Assembly: GCA_964057225.1 (NCBI GenBank)
Contig: OZ059900.1
Span: 16,383,638 to 16,447,637 of the forward strand
Direction: 5' to 3'
DNA: 64,000 bases
DNA from: Auanema rhodensis
Taxonomy: Eukaryota; Nematoda; Chromadorea; Rhabditida; Rhabditidae
The translations under genes were made by a program, and so were the position numbers. The stretch's first letter is position 1. Each line of letters begins with the position of its first letter. Positions 10,261 through 24,283 of this stretch are shown one piece after another. The notes below the pieces were generated by a model that worked only from the letters and a program-made list of their open reading frames with translations, made no database searches and was not told where the DNA came from.

Positions 10261-12655
10261 TTGTTTTTTTCTAGTGTTCAGCATGTAAAATGCTTCATTT
10301 TGGTATGTAACACGCTGAAATTCGTTGCATTTGACGACTCATATGAACAAAAATCGATTTAATCAATATTAGCCATAAGGGGCGTGCCCTCAGAATATGC
10401 TAATTTCCTTAATTTTCTAACCCCTGTTTTTTTTGTCGTGAAAGTGGAACTAGGCGTTGTACGAACAATTTTGAGCTAGGTTTCATTGACATTGCATGAG
10501 TTTGAACACATGAAATCGTAAGTGAAAACCTTGTTTACAGCGAAATTTCCAAAAACTGGTTTTCCAGCATAATAAAATATTTCTCATGGGAAATACTGTG
10601 TTTTTGTATTTTTCTAGTGTTCAGCATGTAAAATGCTTCATTTTAGTATGTAACACGCTGAAATTCGTTGCATTTGACGACTCATATGAACAAAAATCGA
10701 TTTAATCAATATTAGCCATAAGGGGCGTGCCCTCAGAATATGCTAATTTCCTTAATTTTCTAACCCTTGTTTTTTTGTCGTGAAAGTGGAACTAGACGTT
10801 GTACGAACAATTTTGAGCTAGGTTTCATTGACATTGCATGAGTTTGAACATATGAAATCGTAAGTGAAAACCTTGTTTACAGCGAAATTTCCAAAAACTG
10901 GTTTTCCAGCATAATAAAATATTTCTCATGGGAAATACTGTGTTTTTGTATTTTTCTAGTGTTCAGCATGTAAAATGCTTCATATTAGTATGTAACACGC
11001 TGAAATTCGTTGCATTTGACGACTCATATGAACAAAAATCGATTTAATCAATATTAGCCATAAGGGGCGTGCCCTCAGAATATGCTAATTTCCTTAATTT
11101 TCTAACCCCTGTTTTTTTGTCGTGAAAGTGGAACTAGACGTTGTACGAACAATTTTGAGCTAAGTTTCATTGACATTGCATGAGTTTGAACACATGAAAT
11201 CGTAAGTCAAAACCTTGTTTACAGCGAAATTTCCAAAAACTGGTTTTCCAGCATAATAAAATATTTCTCATGGGAAATACTGTGTTTTTGTTTTTTTCTA
11301 GTGTTCAGCATGTAAAATGCTTCATTTTAGTATGTAACACGCTGAAATTCGTTGCATTTGACGACTCATATGAACAAAAATCGATTTAATCAATATTAGC
11401 CATAAGGGGTGTGCCCTCAGAATATGCTAATTTCCTTAATTTTCTAACCCCTGTTTTTTTGTCGTGAAAGTGGAACTAGACGTTGTACGAACAATTTTGA
11501 GCTAGGTTTCATTGACATTGCATGAGTTTGAACACATGAAATCGTAAGTCAAAACCTTGTTTACAGCGAAATTTCCAAAAACTGGTTTTCCAGCATAATA
11601 AAATATTTCTCATGGGAAATACTGTGTTTTTGTATTTTTCTAGTGTTCAGCATGTAAAATGCTTCATTTCAGTATGTAACACGCTGAAATTCGTTGCATT
11701 TGACGACTCATATGAACAAAAATCGATTTAATCAATATTAGCCATAAGGGGCGTGCCCTCAGAATATGCTAATTTCCTTAATTTTCTAACCCTTGTTTTT
11801 TTGTCGTGAAAGTGGAACTAGACGTTGTACGAACAATTTTGAGCTAAGTTTCATTGACATTGCATGAGTTTGAACACATGAAATCGTAAGTCAAAACCTT
11901 GTTTACAGCGAAATTTCCAAAAACTGGTTTTCCAGCATAATAAAATATTTCTCATGGGAAATACTGTGTTTTTGTTTTTTTCTAGTGTTCAGCATGTAAA
12001 ATGCTTCATTTTAGTATGTAACACGCTGAAATTCGTTGCATTTGACGACTCATATGAACAAAAATCGATTTAATCAATATTAGCCATAAGGGGTGTGCCC
12101 TCAGAATATGCTAATTTCCTTAATTTTCTAACCCCTGTTTTTTTGTCGTGAAAGTGGAACTAGACGTTGTACGAACAATTTTGAGCTAGGTTTCATTGAC
12201 ATTGCATGAGTTTGAACACATGAAATCGTAAGTCAAAACCTTGTTTACAGCGAAATTTCCAAAAACTGGTTTTCCAGCATAATAAAATATTTCTCATGGG
12301 AAATACTGTGTTTTTGTATTTTTCTAGTGTTCAGCATGTAAAATGCTTCATTTCAGTATGTAACACGCTGAAATTCGTTGCATTTGACGACTCATATGAA
12401 CAAAAATCGATTTAATCAATATTAGCCATAAGGGGCGTGCCCTCAGAATATGCTAATTTCCTTAATTTTCTAACCCTTGTTTTTTTGTCGTGAAAGTGGA
12501 ACTAGACGTTGTACGAACAATTTTGAGCTAAGTTTCATTGACATTGCATGAGTTTGAACACATGAAATCGTAAGTCAAAACCTTGTTTACAGCGAAATTT
12601 CCAAAAACTGGTTTTCCAGCATAATAAAATATTTCTCATGGGAAATACTGTGTTT
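10261..12655 (+). repeat. f-g-c-d-e 5-mer plus d-e pair (M31-M37)
   Basis: Order: f, g, c, d, e, then d, e. M31 (10261-10603) has an 8-T run and is 343 bp, the first phase shift of the array. It is otherwise identical in type to M6 and M18. M32 carries T248, which creates an additional CATATG. The trailing d-e pair (M36-M37) is an early sign of the dimer that dominates after 16 kb. Confidence 0.8.
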
Positions 12656-14365
12656 TTGTTTTTTTCTAGTGTTCAGCATGTAAAATGCTTCATTTTAGTA
12701 TGTAACACGCTGAAATTCGTTGCATTTGACGACTCATATGAACAAAAATCGATTTAATCAATATTAGCCATAAGGGGTGTGCCCTCAGAATATGCTAATT
12801 TCCTTAATTTTCTAACCCCTGTTTTTTTGTCGTGAAAGTGGAACTAGGCGTTGTACGAACAATTTTGAGCTAGGTTTCATTGACATTGCATGAGTTTGAA
12901 CACATGAAATCGTAAGTGAAAACCTTGTTTACAGCGAAATTTCCAAAAACTGGTTTTCCAGCATAATAAAATATTTCTCATGGGAAATACTGTGTTTTTG
13001 TATTTTTCTAGTGTTCAGCATGTAAAATGCTTCATTTTAGTATGTAACACGCTGAAATTCGTTGCATTTGACGACTCATATGAACAAAAATCGATTTAAT
13101 CAATATTAGCCATAAGGGGCGTGCCCTCAGAATATGCTAATTTCCTTAATTTTCTAACCCTTGTTTTTTTGTCGTGAAAGTGGAACTAGACGTTGTACGA
13201 ACAATTTTGAGCTAGGTTTCATTGACATTGCATGAGTTTGAACACATGAAATCGTAAGTGAAAACCTTGTTTACAGCGAAATTTCCAAAAACTGGTTTTC
13301 CAGCATAATAAAATATTTCTCATGGGAAATACTGTGTTTTTGTATTTTTCTAGTGTTCAGCATGTAAAATGCTTCATATTAGTATGTAACACGCTGAAAT
13401 TCGTTGCATTTGACGACTCATATGAACAAAAATCGATTTAATCAATATTAGCCATAAGGGGCGTGCCCTCAGAATATGCTAATTTCCTTAATTTTCTAAC
13501 CCCTGTTTTTTTGTCGTGAAAGTGGAACTAGACGTTGTACGAACAATTTTGAGCTAAGTTTCATTGACATTGCATGAGTTTGAACACATGAAATCGTAAG
13601 TCAAAACCTTGTTTACAGCGAAATTTCCAAAAACTGGTTTTCCAGCATAATAAAATATTTCTCATGGGAAATACTGTGTTTTTGTTTTTTTCTAGTGTTC
13701 AGCATGTAAAATGCTTCATTTTAGTATGTAACACGCTGAAATTCGTTGCATTTGACGACTCATATGAACAAAAATCGATTTAATCAATATTAGCCATAAG
13801 GGGTGTGCCCTCAGAATATGCTAATTTCCTTAATTTTCTAACCCCTGTTTTTTTGTCGTGAAAGTGGAACTAGACGTTGTACGAACAATTTTGAGCTAGG
13901 TTTCATTGACATTGCATGAGTTTGAACACATGAAATCGTAAGTCAAAACCTTGTTTACAGCGAAATTTCCAAAAACTGGTTTTCCAGCATAATAAAATAT
14001 TTCTCATGGGAAATACTGTGTTTTTGTATTTTTCTAGTGTTCAGCATGTAAAATGCTTCATTTCAGTATGTAACACGCTGAAATTCGTTGCATTTGACGA
14101 CTCATATGAACAAAAATCGATTTAATCAATATTAGCCATAAGGGGCGTGCCCTCAGAATATGCTAATTTCCTTAATTTTCTAACCCTTGTTTTTTTGTCG
14201 TGAAAGTGGAACTAGACGTTGTACGAACAATTTTGAGCTAAGTTTCATTGACATTGCATGAGTTTGAACACATGAAATCGTAAGTCAAAACCTTGTTTAC
14301 AGCGAAATTTCCAAAAACTGGTTTTCCAGCATAATAAAATATTTCTCATGGGAAATACTGTGTTT
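12656..14365 (+). repeat. 5-monomer HOR x-g-c-d-e (M38-M42)
   Basis: Cleanest example of the left-hand 1710-bp unit: x (T5, T123, G193, G263), g (T164, G263), c (A39, A218), d (T5, T123), e (C41, T164, A218). Type x looks like a hybrid: its left half matches type d (T5, T123) and its right half matches type b or f (G193, G263). That suggests an exchange or conversion between positions 123 and 193. Confidence 0.85.
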
Positions 14366-16417
14366 TTGTTTTTTTCTAGTGTTCAGCATGTAAAATGCTT
14401 CATTTTAGTATGTAACACGCTGAAATTCGTTGCATTTGACGACTCATATGAACAAAAATCGATTTAATCAATATTAGCCATAAGGGGTGTGCCCTCAGAA
14501 TATGCTAATTTCCTTAATTTTCTAACCCCTGTTTTTTTGTCGTGAAAGTGGAACTAGGCGTTGTACGAACAATTTTGAGCTAGGTTTCATTGACATTGCA
14601 TGAGTTTGAACACATGAAATCGTAAGTGAAAACCTTGTTTACAGCGAAATTTCCAAAAACTGGTTTTCCAGCATAATAAAATATTTCTCATGGGAAATAC
14701 TGTGTTTTTGTATTTTTCTAGTGTTCAGCATGTAAAATGCTTCATTTTAGTATGTAACACGCTGAAATTCGTTGCATTTGACGACTCATATGAACAAAAA
14801 TCGATTTAATCAATATTAGCCATAAGGGGCGTGCCCTCAGAATATGCTAATTTCCTTAATTTTCTAACCCTTGTTTTTTTGTCGTGAAAGTGGAACTAGA
14901 CGTTGTACGAACAATTTTGAGCTAGGTTTCATTGACATTGCATGAGTTTGAACACATGAAATCGTAAGTGAAAACCTTGTTTACAGCGAAATTTCCAAAA
15001 ACTGGTTTTCCAGCATAATAAAATATTTCTCATGGGAAATACTGTGTTTTTGTATTTTTCTAGTGTTCAGCATGTAAAATGCTTCATATTAGTATGTAAC
15101 ACGCTGAAATTCGTTGCATTTGACGACTCATATGAACAAAAATCGATTTAATCAATATTAGCCATAAGGGGCGTGCCCTCAGAATATGCTAATTTCCTTA
15201 ATTTTCTAACCCCTGTTTTTTTGTCGTGAAAGTGGAACTAGACGTTGTACGAACAATTTTGAGCTAAGTTTCATTGACATTGCATGAGTTTGAACACATG
15301 AAATCGTAAGTCAAAACCTTGTTTACAGCGAAATTTCCAAAAACTGGTTTTCCAGCATAATAAAATATTTCTCATGGGAAATACTGTGTTTTTGTTTTTT
15401 TCTAGTGTTCAGCATGTAAAATGCTTCATTTTAGTATGTAACACGCTGAAATTCGTTGCATTTGACGACTCATATGAACAAAAATCGATTTAATCAATAT
15501 TAGCCATAAGGGGTGTGCCCTCAGAATATGCTAATTTCCTTAATTTTCTAACCCCTGTTTTTTTGTCGTGAAAGTGGAACTAGACGTTGTACGAACAATT
15601 TTGAGCTAGGTTTCATTGACATTGCATGAGTTTGAACACATGAAATCGTAAGTCAAAACCTTGTTTACAGCGAAATTTCCAAAAACTGGTTTTCCAGCAT
15701 AATAAAATATTTCTCATGGGAAATACTGTGTTTTTGTATTTTTCTAGTGTTCAGCATGTAAAATGCTTCATTTTAGTATGTAACACGCTGAAATTCGTTG
15801 CATTTGACGACTCATATGAACAAAAATCGATTTAATCAATATTAGCCATAAGGGGCGTGCCCTCAGAATATGCTAATTTCCTTAATTTTCTAACCCTTGT
15901 TTTTTTGTCGTGAAAGTGGAACTAGACGTTGTACGAACAATTTTGAGCTAGGTTTCATTGACATTGCATGAGTTTGAACACATGAAATCGTAAGTGAAAA
16001 CCTTGTTTACAGCGAAATTTCCAAAAACTGGTTTTCCAGCATAATAAAATATTTCTCATGGGAAATACTGTGTTTTTGTATTTTTCTAGTGTTCAGCATG
16101 TAAAATGCTTCATATTAGTATGTAACACGCTGAAATTCGTTGCATTTGACGACTCATATGAACAAAAATCGATTTAATCAATATTAGCCATAAGGGGCGT
16201 GCCCTCAGAATATGCTAATTTCCTTAATTTTCTAACCCCTGTTTTTTTGTCGTGAAAGTGGAACTAGACGTTGTACGAACAATTTTGAGCTAAGTTTCAT
16301 TGACATTGCATGAGTTTGAACACATGAAATCGTAAGTCAAAACCTTGTTTACAGCGAAATTTCCAAAAACTGGTTTTCCAGCATAATAAAATATTTCTCA
16401 TGGGAAATACTGTGTTT
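14366..16417 (+). repeat. Truncated 5-mer repeats x-g-c-d, g-c (M43-M48)
   Basis: Order: x, g, c, d, g, c, leading into d, e at 16418. Relative to the preceding 5-mer, the e monomer is missing after M46, and the next unit lacks x and starts at g. The pattern fits loss of e and x together through one unequal exchange. No sequence other than satellite occurs. Confidence 0.8.
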
Positions 16418-18811
16418 TTGTTTTTTTCTAGTGTTCAGCATGTAAAATGCTTCATTTTAGTATGTAACACGCTGAAATTCGTTGCATTTGACGACTCATA
16501 TGAACAAAAATCGATTTAATCAATATTAGCCATAAGGGGTGTGCCCTCAGAATATGCTAATTTCCTTAATTTTCTAACCCCTGTTTTTTTGTCGTGAAAG
16601 TGGAACTAGACGTTGTACGAACAATTTTGAGCTAGGTTTCATTGACATTGCATGAGTTTGAACACATGAAATCGTAAGTCAAAACCTTGTTTACAGCGAA
16701 ATTTCCAAAAACTGGTTTTCCAGCATAATAAAATATTTCTCATGGGAAATACTGTGTTTTTGTATTTTTCTAGTGTTCAGCATGTAAAATGCTTCATTTC
16801 AGTATGTAACACGCTGAAATTCGTTGCATTTGACGACTCATATGAACAAAAATCGATTTAATCAATATTAGCCATAAGGGGCGTGCCCTCAGAATATGCT
16901 AATTTCCTTAATTTTCTAACCCTTGTTTTTTTGTCGTGAAAGTGGAACTAGACGTTGTACGAACAATTTTGAGCTAAGTTTCATTGACATTGCATGAGTT
17001 TGAACACATGAAATCGTAAGTCAAAACCTTGTTTACAGCGAAATTTCCAAAAACTGGTTTTCCAGCATAATAAAATATTTCTCATGGGAAATACTGTGTT
17101 TTTGTTTTTTTCTAGTGTTCAGCATGTAAAATGCTTCATTTTAGTATGTAACACGCTGAAATTCGTTGCATTTGACGACTCATATGAACAAAAATCGATT
17201 TAATCAATATTAGCCATAAGGGGTGTGCCCTCAGAATATGCTAATTTCCTTAATTTTCTAACCCCTGTTTTTTTGTCGTGAAAGTGGAACTAGACGTTGT
17301 ACGAACAATTTTGAGCTAGGTTTCATTGACATTGCATGAGTTTGAACACATGAAATCGTAAGTCAAAACCTTGTTTACAGCGAAATTTCCAAAAACTGGT
17401 TTTCCAGCATAATAAAATATTTCTCATGGGAAATACTGTGTTTTTGTATTTTTCTAGTGTTCAGCATGTAAAATGCTTCATTTCAGTATGTAACACGCTG
17501 AAATTCGTTGCATTTGACGACTCATATGAACAAAAATCGATTTAATCAATATTAGCCATAAGGGGCGTGCCCTCAGAATATGCTAATTTCCTTAATTTTC
17601 TAACCCTTGTTTTTTTGTCGTGAAAGTGGAACTAGACGTTGTACGAACAATTTTGAGCTAAGTTTCATTGACATTGCATGAGTTTGAACACATGAAATCG
17701 TAAGTCAAAACCTTGTTTACAGCGAAATTTCCAAAAACTGGTTTTCCAGCATAATAAAATATTTCTCATGGGAAATACTGTGTTTTTGTTTTTTTCTAGT
17801 GTTCAGCATGTAAAATGCTTCATTTTAGTATGTAACACGCTGAAATTCGTTGCATTTGACGACTCATATGAACAAAAATCGATTTAATCAATATTAGCCA
17901 TAAGGGGTGTGCCCTCAGAATATGCTAATTTCCTTAATTTTCTAACCCCTGTTTTTTTGTCGTGAAAGTGGAACTAGACGTTGTACGAACAATTTTGAGC
18001 TAGGTTTCATTGACATTGCATGAGTTTGAACACATGAAATCGTAAGTCAAAACCTTGTTTACAGCGAAATTTCCAAAAACTGGTTTTCCAGCATAATAAA
18101 ATATTTCTCATGGGAAATACTGTGTTTTTGTATTTTTCTAGTGTTCAGCATGTAAAATGCTTCATTTCAGTATGTAACACGCTGAAATTCGTTGCATTTG
18201 ACGACTCATATGAACAAAAATCGATTTAATCAATATTAGCCATAAGGGGCGTGCCCTCAGAATATGCTAATTTCCTTAATTTTCTAACCCTTGTTTTTTT
18301 GTCGTGAAAGTGGAACTAGACGTTGTACGAACAATTTTGAGCTAAGTTTCATTGACATTGCATGAGTTTGAACACATGAAATCGTAAGTCAAAACCTTGT
18401 TTACAGCGAAATTTCCAAAAACTGGTTTTCCAGCATAATAAAATATTTCTCATGGGAAATACTGTGTTTTTGTTTTTTTTTAGTGTTCAGCATGTAAAAT
18501 GCTTCATTTTAGTATGTAACACGCTGAAATTCGTTGCATTTGACGACTCATATGAACAAAAATCGATTTAATCAATATTAGCCATAAGGGGCGTGCCCTC
18601 AGAATATGCTAATTTCCTTAATTTTCTAACCCCTGTTTTTTTGTCGTGAAAGTGGAACTAGACGTTGTACGAACAATTTTGAGCTACGTTTCATTGACAT
18701 TGCATGAGTTTGAACACATGAAATCGTAAGTCAAAACCTTGTTTACAGCGAAATTTCCAAAAACTGGTTTTCCAGCATAATAAAATATTTCTCATGGGAA
18801 ATACTGTGTTT
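16418..18811 (+). repeat. 7-monomer HOR (d-e)x3-y, copy 1 (M49-M55)
   Basis: Three successive d-e dimers (684 bp each) end in a y monomer carrying T11, which lengthens the preceding T run, and C218. Total 2394 bp. The dimer alternates T5+T123 with C41+T164+A218, five diagnostic positions spread over the unit, so the alternation is unmistakable. The next 2394 bp repeat the same seven types in the same order. Confidence 0.88.
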
Positions 18812-21205
18812 TTGTTTTTTTCTAGTGTTCAGCATGTAAAATGCTTCATTTTAGTATGTAACACGCTGAAATTCGTTGCATTTGACGACTCATATGAACA
18901 AAAATCGATTTAATCAATATTAGCCATAAGGGGTGTGCCCTCAGAATATGCTAATTTCCTTAATTTTCTAACCCCTGTTTTTTTGTCGTGAAAGTGGAAC
19001 TAGACGTTGTACGAACAATTTTGAGCTAGGTTTCATTGACATTGCATGAGTTTGAACACATGAAATCGTAAGTCAAAACCTTGTTTACAGCGAAATTTCC
19101 AAAAACTGGTTTTCCAGCATAATAAAATATTTCTCATGGGAAATACTGTGTTTTTGTATTTTTCTAGTGTTCAGCATGTAAAATGCTTCATTTCAGTATG
19201 TAACACGCTGAAATTCGTTGCATTTGACGACTCATATGAACAAAAATCGATTTAATCAATATTAGCCATAAGGGGCGTGCCCTCAGAATATGCTAATTTC
19301 CTTAATTTTCTAACCCTTGTTTTTTTGTCGTGAAAGTGGAACTAGACGTTGTACGAACAATTTTGAGCTAAGTTTCATTGACATTGCATGAGTTTGAACA
19401 CATGAAATCGTAAGTCAAAACCTTGTTTACAGCGAAATTTCCAAAAACTGGTTTTCCAGCATAATAAAATATTTCTCATGGGAAATACTGTGTTTTTGTT
19501 TTTTTCTAGTGTTCAGCATGTAAAATGCTTCATTTTAGTATGTAACACGCTGAAATTCGTTGCATTTGACGACTCATATGAACAAAAATCGATTTAATCA
19601 ATATTAGCCATAAGGGGTGTGCCCTCAGAATATGCTAATTTCCTTAATTTTCTAACCCCTGTTTTTTTGTCGTGAAAGTGGAACTAGACGTTGTACGAAC
19701 AATTTTGAGCTAGGTTTCATTGACATTGCATGAGTTTGAACACATGAAATCGTAAGTCAAAACCTTGTTTACAGCGAAATTTCCAAAAACTGGTTTTCCA
19801 GCATAATAAAATATTTCTCATGGGAAATACTGTGTTTTTGTATTTTTCTAGTGTTCAGCATGTAAAATGCTTCATTTCAGTATGTAACACGCTGAAATTC
19901 GTTGCATTTGACGACTCATATGAACAAAAATCGATTTAATCAATATTAGCCATAAGGGGCGTGCCCTCAGAATATGCTAATTTCCTTAATTTTCTAACCC
20001 TTGTTTTTTTGTCGTGAAAGTGGAACTAGACGTTGTACGAACAATTTTGAGCTAAGTTTCATTGACATTGCATGAGTTTGAACACATGAAATCGTAAGTC
20101 AAAACCTTGTTTACAGCGAAATTTCCAAAAACTGGTTTTCCAGCATAATAAAATATTTCTCATGGGAAATACTGTGTTTTTGTTTTTTTCTAGTGTTCAG
20201 CATGTAAAATGCTTCATTTTAGTATGTAACACGCTGAAATTCGTTGCATTTGACGACTCATATGAACAAAAATCGATTTAATCAATATTAGCCATAAGGG
20301 GTGTGCCCTCAGAATATGCTAATTTCCTTAATTTTCTAACCCCTGTTTTTTTGTCGTGAAAGTGGAACTAGACGTTGTACGAACAATTTTGAGCTAGGTT
20401 TCATTGACATTGCATGAGTTTGAACACATGAAATCGTAAGTCAAAACCTTGTTTACAGCGAAATTTCCAAAAACTGGTTTTCCAGCATAATAAAATATTT
20501 CTCATGGGAAATACTGTGTTTTTGTATTTTTCTAGTGTTCAGCATGTAAAATGCTTCATTTCAGTATGTAACACGCTGAAATTCGTTGCATTTGACGACT
20601 CATATGAACAAAAATCGATTTAATCAATATTAGCCATAAGGGGCGTGCCCTCAGAATATGCTAATTTCCTTAATTTTCTAACCCTTGTTTTTTTGTCGTG
20701 AAAGTGGAACTAGACGTTGTACGAACAATTTTGAGCTAAGTTTCATTGACATTGCATGAGTTTGAACACATGAAATCGTAAGTCAAAACCTTGTTTACAG
20801 CGAAATTTCCAAAAACTGGTTTTCCAGCATAATAAAATATTTCTCATGGGAAATACTGTGTTTTTGTTTTTTTTTAGTGTTCAGCATGTAAAATGCTTCA
20901 TTTTAGTATGTAACACGCTGAAATTCGTTGCATTTGACGACTCATATGAACAAAAATCGATTTAATCAATATTAGCCATAAGGGGCGTGCCCTCAGAATA
21001 TGCTAATTTCCTTAATTTTCTAACCCCTGTTTTTTTGTCGTGAAAGTGGAACTAGACGTTGTACGAACAATTTTGAGCTACGTTTCATTGACATTGCATG
21101 AGTTTGAACACATGAAATCGTAAGTCAAAACCTTGTTTACAGCGAAATTTCCAAAAACTGGTTTTCCAGCATAATAAAATATTTCTCATGGGAAATACTG
21201 TGTTT
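18812..21205 (+). repeat. 7-monomer HOR (d-e)x3-y, copy 2 (M56-M62)
   Basis: Same seven monomer types in the same order as the preceding 2394 bp, again closing with T11+C218 in M62. The two copies look nearly identical by eye, which implies recent duplication of the whole 7-mer nested on the older d-e dimer. Confidence 0.88.
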
Positions 21206-22231
21206 TTGTTTTTTTCTAGTGTTCAGCATGTAAAATGCTTCATTTTAGTATGTAACACGCTGAAATTCGTTGCATTTGACGACTCATATGAACAAAAATC
21301 GATTTAATCAATATTAGCCATAAGGGGTGTGCCCTCAGAATATGCTAATTTCCTTAATTTTCTAACCCCTGTTTTTTTGTCGTGAAAGTGGAACTAGACG
21401 TTGTACGAACAATTTTGAGCTAGGTTTCATTGACATTGCATGAGTTTGAACACATGAAATCGTAAGTCAAAACCTTGTTTACAGCGAAATTTCCAAAAAC
21501 TGGTTTTCCAGCATAATAAAATATTTCTCATGGGAAATACTGTGTTTTTGTATTTTTCTAGTGTTCAGCATGTAAAATGCTTCATTTCAGTATGTAACAC
21601 GCTGAAATTCGTTGCATTTGACGACTCATATGAACAAAAATCGATTTAATCAATATTAGCCATAAGGGGCGTGCCCTCAGAATATGCTAATTTCCTTAAT
21701 TTTCTAACCCCTGTTTTTTTGTCGTGAAAGTGGAACTAGACGTTGTACGAACAATTTTGAGCTAGGTTTCATTGACATTGCATGAGTTTGAACACATGAA
21801 ATCGTAAGTCAAAACCTTGTTTACAGCGAAATTTCCAAAAACTGGTTTTCCAGCATAATAAAATATTTCTCATGGGAAATACTGTGTTTTTGTATTTTTC
21901 TAGTGTTCAGCATGTAAAATGCTTCATTTTAGTATGTAACACGCTGAAATTCGTTGCATTTGACGACTCATATGAACCAAAATCGATTTAATCAATATTA
22001 GCCATAAGGGGCGTGCCCTCAGAATATGCTAATTTCCTTAATTTTCTAACCCCTGTTTTTTTGTCGTGAAAGTGGAACTAGACGTTGTACGAACAATTTT
22101 GAGCTAGGTTTCATTGACATTGCATGAGTTTGAACACATGAAATCGTAAGTCAAAACCTTGTTTACAGCGAAATTTCCAAAAACTGGTTTTCCAGCATAA
22201 TAAAATATTTCTCATGGGAAATACTGTGTTT
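21206..22231 (+). repeat. Transitional trimer (M63-M65)
   Basis: M63 is type d. M64 has C41 without T164 or A218, so it resembles e on the left and consensus on the right, like M10. M65 carries C89, a variant not met again until M154. This is the junction between the d-e dimer domain and the e-z-A67 trimers. Confidence 0.75.
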
Positions 22232-24283
22232 TTGTATTTTTCTAGTGTTCAGCATGTAAAATGCTTCATTTCAGTATGTAACACGCTGAAATTCGTTGCA
22301 TTTGACGACTCATATGAACAAAAATCGATTTAATCAATATTAGCCATAAGGGGCGTGCCCTCAGAATATGCTAATTTCCTTAATTTTCTAACCCTTGTTT
22401 TTTTGTCGTGAAAGTGGAACTAGACGTTGTACGAACAATTTTGAGCTAAGTTTCATTGACATTGCATGAGTTTGAACACATGAAATCGTAAGTCAAAACC
22501 TTGTTTACAGCGAAATTTCCAAAAACTGGTTTTCCAGCATAATAAAATATTTCTCATGGGAAATACTGTGTTTTTGTTTTTTTTTAGTGTTCAGCATGTA
22601 AAATGCTTCATTTTAGTATGTAACACGCTGAAATTCGTTGCATTTGACGACTCATATGAACAAAAATCGATTTAATCAATATTAGCCATAAAGGGTGTGC
22701 CCTCAGAATATGCTATTTTCCTTAATTTTCTAACCCCTGTTTTTTTGTCGTGAAAGTGGAACTAGACGTTGTACGAACAATTTTGAGCTAGGTTTCATTG
22801 ACATTGCATGAGTTTGAACACATGAAATCGTAAGTCAAAACCTTGTTTACAGCGAAATTTCCAAAAACTGGTTTTCCAGCATAATAAAATATTTCTCATG
22901 GGAAATACTGTGTTTTTGTATTTTTCTAGTGTTCAGCATGTAAAATGCTTCATTTTAGTATGTAACACGCTGAAATTCGTTACATTTGACGACTCATATG
23001 AACAAAAATCGATTTAATCAATATTAGCCATAAGGGGCGTGCCCTCAGAATATGCTAATTTCCTTAATTTTCTAACCCCTGTTTTCTTGTCGTGAAAGTG
23101 GAACTAGACGTTGTACGAACAATTTTGAGCTAGGTTTCATTGACATTGCATGAGTTTGAACACATGAAATCGTAAGTCAAAACCTTGTTTACAGCGAAAT
23201 TTCCAAAAACTGGTTTTCCAGCATAATAAAGTATTTCTCATGGGAAATACTGTGTTTTTGTATTTTTCTAGTGTTCAGCATGTAAAATGCTTCATTTCAG
23301 TATGTAACACGCTGAAATTCGTTGCATTTGACGACTCATATGAACAAAAATCGATTTAATCAATATTAGCCATAAGGGGCGTGCCCTCAGAATATGCTAA
23401 TTTCCTTAATTTTCTAACCCTTGTTTTTTTGTCGTGAAAGTGGAACTAGACGTTGTACGAACAATTTTGAGCTAAGTTTCATTGACATTGCATGAGTTTG
23501 AACACATGAAATCGTAAGTCAAAACCTTGTTTACAGCGAAATTTCCAAAAACTGGTTTTCCAGCATAATAAAATATTTCTCATGGGAAATACTGTGTTTT
23601 TGTTTTTTTTTAGTGTTCAGCATGTAAAATGCTTCATTTTAGTATGTAACACGCTGAAATTCGTTGCATTTGACGACTCATATGAACAAAAATCGATTTA
23701 ATCAATATTAGCCATAAAGGGTGTGCCCTCAGAATATGCTATTTTCCTTAATTTTCTAACCCCTGTTTTTTTGTCGTGAAAGTGGAACTAGACGTTGTAC
23801 GAACAATTTTGAGCTAGGTTTCATTGACATTGCATGAGTTTGAACACATGAAATCGTAAGTCAAAACCTTGTTTACAGCGAAATTTCCAAAAACTGGTTT
23901 TCCAGCATAATAAAATATTTCTCATGGGAAATACTGTGTTTTTGTATTTTTCTAGTGTTCAGCATGTAAAATGCTTCATTTTAGTATGTAACACGCTGAA
24001 ATTCGTTACATTTGACGACTCATATGAACAAAAATCGATTTAATCAATATTAGCCATAAGGGGCGTGCCCTCAGAATATGCTAATTTCCTTAATTTTCTA
24101 ACCCCTGTTTTCTTGTCGTGAAAGTGGAACTAGACGTTGTACGAACAATTTTGAGCTAGGTTTCATTGACATTGCATGAGTTTGAACACATGAAATCGTA
24201 AGTCAAAACCTTGTTTACAGCGAAATTTCCAAAAACTGGTTTTCCAGCATAATAAAATATTTTTCATGAGAAATACTGTGTTT
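22232..24283 (+). repeat. Two 3-monomer units e-z-A67 (M66-M71)
   Basis: M66-M68 (22232-23257) and M69-M71 (23258-24283) repeat e, then z (T5, T11, A119, T123, T143), then A67+C171, each unit 1026 bp. The units differ at the ends: M68 has G316, while M71 has the T322/A328 pair that belongs to type j. M70 is the last T123 monomer and M69 the last C41 monomer in the window, so a domain boundary falls here. Confidence 0.85.

Noticed and set aside
22232-24283. Possible foreign insertion at the change of monomer types
   Set aside because: Every base is accounted for by in-phase 342-bp satellite monomers; only the variant composition changes.
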